Positions 32,592 through 37,592 of a stretch of DNA of 37,592 nucleotides are shown here, in pieces. A program made the translations under genes and the position numbers. Within the stretch, counting starts at the first letter, position 1. Each line of letters opens with the position of its first letter. Under the pieces are notes generated by a model, which was not told where the DNA came from, made no database searches, and saw nothing but the letters and a program-made list of their open reading frames with translations. Origin of the DNA: Candidatus Krumholzibacteriia bacterium (GTDB taxonomy: Bacteria > Krumholzibacteriota > Krumholzibacteriia > LZORAL124-64-63); the NCBI GenBank assembly GCA_016744705.1, contig JADGDU010000004.1, forward strand, positions 182,801 through 220,392, written 5' to 3'.

Positions 32592-33149
32592 ATGGCCTCA
32601 GATGAAAAACTTGTGCAGGAAGCCATCAGCGCCCAGCCCGGTGATTTCCGTGCTTATGATCGTTTGGTGAACAAACACCAGAATATGGTACGCACCAATT
32701 GTCGCTATATTAGTGGCAGTGAAGAAGATGCTCTGGATTTAGCCCAGGAAGTGTTTGTCAAAGCCTACTTCAGCCTAAAGGGCTTTCAGGGCAACAGCCA
32801 ATTTGGCACCTGGATCAAGCGGATAAAAGTGAACCACTGCCTCAATCACTTGCGCAAGCAGAAGGGCAAAACCCATGTGGACATTGAAGACCCCAGCTTG
32901 GCCGCCGCTCCGCAATTGCACGACAACCGGCAAACTTCGGCAGCCGCAGAAAACAGGGAACGAAGAGAAATGATCAGCGATACTCTCGATAGTCTCAGCG
33001 ATAACCTGCGGGTTCCCTTAATCATGCGAGACATGGACGGGCTCAGTTACCAGGAAATTGCCGATCATTTAGGAGTGGGCCTTTCGGCCGCCAAAATGCG
33101 CATCAACCGGGCTCGGCAGGAATTTCGCGCCAAATACAGGGAGACTTGA
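32592..33149 (+). CDS. ECF-family RNA polymerase sigma factor
   Basis: A 185-residue sigma factor. Region 2 (about residues 20-85) has E-D-A-L-D-L-A-Q-E-V-F-V-K-A-Y and F-G-T-W-I-K-R-I; region 4 (about 125-180) has L-R-V-P-L-I-M-R-D-M-D-G-L-S-Y-Q-E-I-A and a helix-turn-helix S-A-A-K-M-R-I-N-R-A-R. I chose the ATG at 32592, preceded by GGAG with an eight-base spacer, over an in-frame GTG at 32580 without a good site. It is the first gene of a tight three-gene unit with a small acidic protein and a mechanosensitive channel. No classical zinc-binding anti-sigma is adjacent. Confidence 0.92.
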   Translation: MASDEKLVQEAISAQPGDFRAYDRLVNKHQNMVRTNCRYISGSEEDALDLAQEVFVKAYFSLKGFQGNSQFGTWIKRIKVNHCLNHLRKQKGKTHVDIEDPSLAAAPQLHDNRQTSAAAENRERREMISDTLDSLSDNLRVPLIMRDMDGLSYQEIADHLGVGLSAAKMRINRARQEFRAKYRET

Positions 33150-33151
33150 GG

Positions 33152-33391
33152 GTGAATCACGTGCCCCCCAGTAAGGATGATAAAGAACTCCCCATAGAGG
33201 AGTTGCAGGATTTTGTGATGGATGAGGATCCGGCATTTCCTGGCCGTGTCAAACGCAGTCTGAACCGCCACCTTCTGGTGGGGGATTCGCTTGAATTTTC
33301 TCTCGATGTCTTTCAAAAGACCATGTGGGAATATCTAAAATCAGTCGTCGAAGTCTGGCCGTCCAAAAAGGGCGACAAACCGGAGAAGTAA
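33152..33391 (+). CDS. Small acidic protein downstream of the sigma factor, candidate regulator
   Basis: A 79-residue protein with no membrane segment, no signal peptide and no HxxxCxxC zinc motif. Its centre reads D-E-D-P-A-F-P-G-R-V-K-R-S-L, followed by an amphipathic helix (L-E-F-S-L-D-V-F-Q-K-T-M-W-E-Y-L). Proteins of this size and position occur after ECF sigma genes and may regulate them, but the family is not one I can name. The GTG at 33152 has AGGGAG eight bases upstream; an in-frame TTG at 33146 overlaps the sigma stop and has too short a spacer. The stop lies two bases before the channel ATG. Confidence 0.6.
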   Translation: MNHVPPSKDDKELPIEELQDFVMDEDPAFPGRVKRSLNRHLLVGDSLEFSLDVFQKTMWEYLKSVVEVWPSKKGDKPEK

Positions 33392-33393
33392 TT

Positions 33394-34215
33394 ATGGACA
33401 GCAGTTTTTCCCTGATGTCAGCCATCACCGGGGTGCTCAATTCACTCAGTGATTCATTCGCCGCCTTCACTCCCAGAGCCCTGACCGCCTTGGTGGTTTT
33501 TCTGGCCGGGCTCCTGCTTGCAAAAATCTCTGCCAGAGTGATCAAAACCACCTTTGCCCGCCTAAAAATTGATGACATCCTGGACCGGGTGGGCATGACG
33601 GAAATTCTGCAAAAACTGGGAATGCGGGAAACACCCGGATATCTGCTTTCCCGCTTGGTTTTCTACCTCCTCCTCTTGCTTTTCACCCAAAGTGCGGCCG
33701 AAGCCGTAGGCATGGCGGCCATATCCGAATCCATCACCGCTTTTTTCAATTATCTGCCCCATTTTGTAGCCGCAGCCATTGTCCTGCTCATCGGTATGCT
33801 CATCGCCCAGTTTGCCGGTGGAGCCGTCACCCGCTCCGCCCGAGACTCCGGCATTGAATTTGGTGCCATCCTGGGCCGCATCGTCTCATCTCTGGTCGTT
33901 TTCCTGGCCGGCCTGATGGCTGTCACCCAATTGCGCATTGATACAGAGATCATCCATTCAGTGGTTTTGATTCTGCTTGCCGGGGCTGCTCTGGCTCTGG
34001 CCCTCAGTTTTGGCCTGGGTTCCAGGGATATCACCCGCAACCTGGTGGCCGGATTCTACATTCGCAAGCTCTTTGAAGTGGGAACAACCTTGGAAGTCAA
34101 TGACTTAGAAGGTACTTTGGCCGGCATTTCTCCCCTGCACACCGTGATCGAAAAGGACGGCCATCTGGTCACTGTTCCCAATAGTGTTTTTCTGGAAAAA
34201 TCAGCAAAACAATAG
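33394..34215 (+). CDS. Small mechanosensitive ion channel-like membrane protein
   Basis: A 273-residue inner-membrane protein with about five hydrophobic segments (near 28-50, 93-112, 128-150, 172-195 and 198-222) and a short cytoplasmic beta domain at the end (L-E-V-N-D-L-E-G-T-L-A-G-I-S-P). The arrangement, with T-P-R-A-L-T-A-L-V-V-F-L-A-G-L-L-L-A-K at the start, matches the conserved TM-helix repeat proteins related to MscS, including CmpX of Pseudomonas, which is tied to sigma-factor-controlled envelope stress. The large C-terminal domain of MscS is absent. GGAGAAG lies before the ATG at 33394; the frame is open upstream but inside the preceding gene. The terminator at 34260 follows. Confidence 0.82.
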   Translation: MDSSFSLMSAITGVLNSLSDSFAAFTPRALTALVVFLAGLLLAKISARVIKTTFARLKIDDILDRVGMTEILQKLGMRETPGYLLSRLVFYLLLLLFTQSAAEAVGMAAISESITAFFNYLPHFVAAAIVLLIGMLIAQFAGGAVTRSARDSGIEFGAILGRIVSSLVVFLAGLMAVTQLRIDTEIIHSVVLILLAGAALALALSFGLGSRDITRNLVAGFYIRKLFEVGTTLEVNDLEGTLAGISPLHTVIEKDGHLVTVPNSVFLEKSAKQ

Positions 34216-34259
34216 GTTGCTTTTCATGATTCGAAAGGCCATCTTGGCCGCTCAAATGC

Positions 34260-34293
34260 CAAAAATGGTGTCGCTAACGCGGCACCATTTTTT
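34260..34293 (+). terminator. Rho-independent terminator of the sigma-channel unit
   Basis: AAAATGGTGTCGC (34262-34274) pairs with GCGGCACCATTTT (34279-34291), with one T-G pair and loop TAAC, followed by further T residues to 34293. Confidence 0.8.
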
Positions 34294-34335
34294 GAACAAC
34301 CAATGAAACCTGCAACCTTCTTCTGGAGGTGAATC

Positions 34336-34995
34336 ATGGACATCATGGCTTTCCTGATCCTCGCATTCTCGTCTCTATTTGCGGTCATCGACCCCCTCGG
34401 AGCCATCCCGTTTTACAGTGGTTTGACATCCCACATGGACCACAATCAAAAGCGAAAAACACTTCTACGTGCACTTGGTGTCTCTTTCGGTGTCTTGATG
34501 ATCTTCGTGCTGTTTGGATATCAAGTGCTGGACGTTTTTGGCATCACCATCAACGCTTTCCGCATCGCTGGTGGCATCATCTTCTTTGGTATTGGCCTGG
34601 ATATGCTGCAGTCCAAACCCCGGCGCTGGCGCACAGGTATCCGCAAAGCTTATGCGGCGGACAATGAAGAGAGTGAAGATGAAGACATCGACGACCCATC
34701 CATCACACCTCTGGGCATTCCCCTGATTGCCGGGCCAGGATCCATCACCACAGTCATGGTGCTAGCCCCCCAGGCACCCACCGATTTCGGTCCAGGCCTG
34801 CTTATCATCGCAGTGGTCGCCATTTTATTGGTGACCGGCGCTATTTTGCTGGGGGCTGACGCAGTGCTCAAAAAGTTAGGCCGTACGGGGTTGAAAATCA
34901 TCGAAAAGCTCATGGGCTTGCTGGTCACTGTTATTGCCGTGCAATTGGTGATCGATGGCCTCTTTCCCGTGATCAAGAACATGGTTTCAAGCTGA
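34336..34995 (+). CDS. MarC-family integral membrane protein
   Basis: A 219-residue inner-membrane protein with six hydrophobic segments, typical of the MarC/UPF0056 family, whose function is unsettled (the old link to multiple antibiotic resistance in E. coli was withdrawn). Family landmarks are A-V-I-D-P-L-G-A-I-P-F-Y near the start and P-L-I-A-G-P-G-S-I-T-T in the middle. An acidic loop of about 18 residues (E-E-S-E-D-E-D-I-D-D) between segments 3 and 4 is longer than I would expect. GGAGG precedes the ATG by six bases. Its 3' end overlaps the convergent glycosyltransferase gene by nine bases, with no terminator between them. Confidence 0.9.
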   Translation: MDIMAFLILAFSSLFAVIDPLGAIPFYSGLTSHMDHNQKRKTLLRALGVSFGVLMIFVLFGYQVLDVFGITINAFRIAGGIIFFGIGLDMLQSKPRRWRTGIRKAYAADNEESEDEDIDDPSITPLGIPLIAGPGSITTVMVLAPQAPTDFGPGLLIIAVVAILLVTGAILLGADAVLKKLGRTGLKIIEKLMGLLVTVIAVQLVIDGLFPVIKNMVSS

Positions 34996-36123
34996 TTCTT
35001 GGCAACCGGCGGGCTGGGCAAGGCCCAAAGCCCGCCGGTAAACCTCTTCAGTCCGGTCCAGCATGATGTCCCGGGAAAAAGACTCCCTCACCCTCTGCAA
35101 GCCTCGCTGTCCCATCTCCTGGCGCAAACCGGCCGAATCCAGCAGACAATCCAGTTTTCGGGCCAAGGTCACTTCATCGCCCGGTTCAAAGTGAAATCCC
35201 TCCACACCATCGCGTACAATTTCAGGGCTGCCGCCTGAGTTACTCACCACCACCGGAACCGCAGACGCCATTGCTTCCAAAGTGACCAACCCAAAAGGCT
35301 CTGCCACCGAAGGCACAACCTGGATATCGAAAGCCGAAGAGACTTTATCCGCTCCATCCACATATCCGGCAAAACTGATCATGTCGTGCAAACCCTTTTG
35401 CCTGATCTCTGCTTCCAAGAGAGCGCGATAATTTGTACCCGGAACCTCGCTCCCAACCAGCACCAACTTGAGCTGAGGCCACCACCCCTTCAATAAAGCC
35501 GCCGCCCCGACTAAAGTACCAATTCCCTTGGTTGGGCATAGCCGCCCCACGAACCCCACCAGCGGAGTCTCGGCAGCAACCCCCACCAGCAGCCGCAGAC
35601 GAGCAGCAGCCCCACCTTTCAATGACAAAGCAGGAGAGTTCTCCAGACCGTGGTGGACCACGGTCACATGTTCGGACGCCACAGCATTGGCCTGCAAAAA
35701 ACCCTCCCTAACAGCTTCACTGACGGCGATGAACTCATGAAACCGGCTGAGAAAGGGGCGTTTCAGCACTGCATGGGAAAGAGGTCGCAATTGATGACGG
35801 GTGCCAACATTGACCGTGCCAGTACCTAGGGTGGCCACAGCGGCCAGAAAATAATCCCGAGGCAGGTGGGTATGGATAATGTCAAATTCCAGACTTCGGA
35901 CCAAGCGGGCCAAGCGGGCCACCGAGGAAGGATCATACCAGTCCACCAAAGGCAGACTTCGCACCTCCAACCCCATCTGGGGCAGAAGGTCCGCCAAGTC
36001 GCTACCCGGTCTCACCACACAAATCACGTCATGCTTCCGGGACAGCAATCCCCCTGCCAAACTGGCCAGGTGAACCTCCCCCCCATAATACGACATCATG
36101 GTGCTGAGTTGAAGAATGCGCAT
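34987..36123 (-). CDS. GT4-family glycosyltransferase
   Basis: A 378-residue cytoplasmic or membrane-associated retaining glycosyltransferase (GT-B fold). The N-terminal half holds G-G-E-V-H-L-A and D-I-I-H-T-H-L-P; the C-terminal half has V-G-F-V-G-R-L-C-P-T-K-G and the E-x7-E motif E-P-F-G-L-V-T-L-E-A-M. These enzymes add sugars to lipopolysaccharide, capsule or lipid acceptors; donor and acceptor are not readable. The ATG at 36123 has only a weak ribosome site (AGG close to the start; GGGAG is 13 bases away). Its stop lies inside the convergent MarC gene. No other polysaccharide genes surround it. Confidence 0.9.
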   Translation of the reverse strand: MRILQLSTMMSYYGGEVHLASLAGGLLSRKHDVICVVRPGSDLADLLPQMGLEVRSLPLVDWYDPSSVARLARLVRSLEFDIIHTHLPRDYFLAAVATLGTGTVNVGTRHQLRPLSHAVLKRPFLSRFHEFIAVSEAVREGFLQANAVASEHVTVVHHGLENSPALSLKGGAAARLRLLVGVAAETPLVGFVGRLCPTKGIGTLVGAAALLKGWWPQLKLVLVGSEVPGTNYRALLEAEIRQKGLHDMISFAGYVDGADKVSSAFDIQVVPSVAEPFGLVTLEAMASAVPVVVSNSGGSPEIVRDGVEGFHFEPGDEVTLARKLDCLLDSAGLRQEMGQRGLQRVRESFSRDIMLDRTEEVYRRALGLAQPAGCQESA

Positions 36124-36194
36124 GACCTATGTCTAACTCCCTGACAACAAAAGAAAAAGGGCTAAAGGAAAGCCGTAAATTCGCCGACCATGCG

Positions 36195-36223
36195 TTGACA
36201 CAACTGTAATGCTACTCTAGGAT
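36195..36223 (+). promoter_or_regulatory. Sigma-70 promoter of the antiporter gene
   Basis: A perfect -35 TTGACA (36195-36200), a 17-base spacer and TAGGAT (36218-36223) as -10. Initiation near 36230 leaves a 40-base leader before the ATG at 36270. The best sigma-70 match I found in the window. Confidence 0.65.
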
Positions 36224-36269
36224 CAGCTCGGATCCAACCGAATTCCACTTGATGCACGGAGGCGCCACA

Positions 36270-37592
36270 ATGGCACAACTGTTTTCCTTTCGCTTACGAC
36301 CAGTAGTTCTCTTTATGACCGCTCTGGCTTTCCTGGCCTGCTGTTCCATGGCTGGCGGTACCACCGAAGCTCTGGCTCAGGGCCACGGCGGCCACGGTGA
36401 AGAAGTTCACGCTGACGCCCATGGTCATGATGATGCTCATGGAACAGAACATGGTGAGGATGCTCACGGTGGCGGCCACGGCGGCCCCAGCCCCACCGGA
36501 TTGCTCCCACTCTGGACGGCCATCCCTTTCGCCTGCATCCTACTTTCCATTGCTCTTGGTCCCTTGGTAGCGCCTCACTTCTGGCATCACCACTTCCCCA
36601 AGATTTCCGCCATGTGGGCCCTACTCTTTGCAGTACCGTTCCTGATTTGGAATCCCAAAGAAGCCTTCGGTGAAATTCTCCACATTTACTTCCTGGATTA
36701 TTTCCCCTTCATCATCCTTTTATGGGGTTTGTTCACCGTTTCAGGCGGTATTTACGTAGGCGGGGCCTTGCGTGGAAAACCAAAGGTCAATCTCATCCTC
36801 TTGTTGATCGGTACCTTCCTGGCCTCCCTCATTGGGACCACCGGTGCTGCCATGGTGTTGATCCGGCCCCTATTGCGTGCCAACGACTGGCGACGCAATA
36901 AAATCCACCTGGTCATTTTCTTCATTTTCCTGGTAGCCAACATTGGTGGTAGCCTTACTCCCTTGGGCGATCCTCCCCTTTTCTTAGGCTTCTTACACGG
37001 CGTACCCTTCTTCTGGGTCACCACCGGCATCCTTGGTGAGATGCTGCTGACTGCCGGTCTGGTCCTGGCAATCTTCTTTGCCATGGATACCTATTTCTAC
37101 AAAAAAGAAGATCCTGCCAACATCCCCGTAGCCAAAGAGGATGAAGGCGGCATCAAACTGGAAGGTCTGCACAACCTGATCTTCCTGCTGGGTATTATGG
37201 CAGCCGTCATTATGTCCGGTTCCGTCACCATGAGTTCAGTTACTCTTTATACTGCCGGTAGTCACCCCGTGGCTGTGCCTCTGCAGAACTGGGTCAAAGA
37301 TATCATCATCATTCTGATGGGTATTCTCTCCCTCAGGTTCACCTCTCAGACCATCCGCAAAAAGAATGGTTTTTCCTGGTTCCCAATCCAGGAAGTGGCT
37401 TACCTTTTTGCCGGAATTTTCATGACCATCATTCCAGCTTTGGCCATTCTCAAAGCTGGAGAAGCCGGAGCTCTGGCCAGTTTGACCAGCGCCGTTCACG
37501 GCCCGGTCAGATTCTTCTGGGCTACAGGTATACTATCTAGTTTCCTTGATAATGCTCCCACGTATCTGACGTTCTTCAACGCAGTGCTAGGA
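36270..37592 (+). CDS. nhaD: NhaD-type sodium:proton antiporter with histidine-rich N-terminus, 3' end outside window
   Basis: Partial: 441 codons are open to the right edge. The membrane part has many hydrophobic segments and the ion-transporter family signatures G-G-S-L-T-P-L-G-D-P-P and, at the end of the window, S-S-F-L-D-N-A-P-T-Y-L, both typical of NhaD/ArsB-like exchangers. Residues 1-36 look like a signal sequence (hydrophobic core V-V-L-F-M-T-A-L-A-F-L-A, possible cut after A-L-A). Residues 37-72 carry about 11 histidines with Gly, Asp and Glu, probably periplasmic and metal- or proton-binding, which is unusual for the family. GGAGG lies seven bases before the ATG at 36270. Transport of Na+ against H+ is inferred from family; substrate range could differ. 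Confidence 0.82.
   Translation, partial: MAQLFSFRLRPVVLFMTALAFLACCSMAGGTTEALAQGHGGHGEEVHADAHGHDDAHGTEHGEDAHGGGHGGPSPTGLLPLWTAIPFACILLSIALGPLVAPHFWHHHFPKISAMWALLFAVPFLIWNPKEAFGEILHIYFLDYFPFIILLWGLFTVSGGIYVGGALRGKPKVNLILLLIGTFLASLIGTTGAAMVLIRPLLRANDWRRNKIHLVIFFIFLVANIGGSLTPLGDPPLFLGFLHGVPFFWVTTGILGEMLLTAGLVLAIFFAMDTYFYKKEDPANIPVAKEDEGGIKLEGLHNLIFLLGIMAAVIMSGSVTMSSVTLYTAGSHPVAVPLQNWVKDIIIILMGILSLRFTSQTIRKKNGFSWFPIQEVAYLFAGIFMTIIPALAILKAGEAGALASLTSAVHGPVRFFWATGILSSFLDNAPTYLTFFNAVLG

Overview
The window looks like a chromosomal segment of a Gram-negative bacterium of the FCB type (the broad Bacteroidota/Fibrobacterota/Krumholzibacteriota-like assemblage). Two very large secreted proteins end in the FlgD/T9SS-like C-terminal module with the N-P-F-N-P signature. 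One of them carries a gingipain-type (C25) peptidase core. There is an OmpA-family porin with thrombospondin type 3 repeats, and the prolyl-tRNA synthetase is the short archaeal-like type. I cannot name the phylum from sequence alone. No rRNA, tRNA, IS element, phage gene or CRISPR array is visible, and coding density is high.

Left part (1-8.2 kb, mostly minus strand): a partial TPR protein, the tRNA methyltransferase trmO on plus, proS, an HDOD-GAF signalling protein, a zinc-ribbon methyltransferase, and a two-gene unit made of a predicted outer-membrane barrel and a helical periplasmic protein. Middle-left (8.2-14.5 kb, minus): an NtrC-type sigma-54 activator and its histidine kinase, which overlaps the lipA stop codon; an MBL-fold hydrolase; a truncated MmgE/PrpD remnant; a second methyltransferase; and a small lipoprotein. 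A near-consensus sigma-54 promoter lies between the regulator gene and the helical-protein/barrel unit, so kinase, activator, promoter and two envelope genes look like one envelope-response circuit. This is the most interesting candidate system in the window.

Centre (14.5-27.5 kb): sfsA, a 929-residue secreted protein built around an internal domain duplication, a DinB-fold protein, korB-korA (2-oxoacid:ferredoxin oxidoreductase), a 1580-residue C25-peptidase-like secreted protein, and a tandem-ACT (GcvR-like) protein. Right part (27.5-37.6 kb): a DnaE2-like error-prone polymerase whose promoter region holds four copies of TTCGCC arranged as two 11-bp-period pairs (candidate SOS operator); an OmpA-family protein; a three-gene unit of ECF sigma factor, small acidic protein and mechanosensitive channel; a MarC-family membrane protein; a GT4 glycosyltransferase; and a 3'-truncated NhaD-type antiporter with a histidine-rich periplasmic N-terminus behind a good sigma-70 promoter.

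TTG and GTG starts behind good Shine-Dalgarno sequences are common here. Seven Rho-independent-type terminators separate most transcription units.
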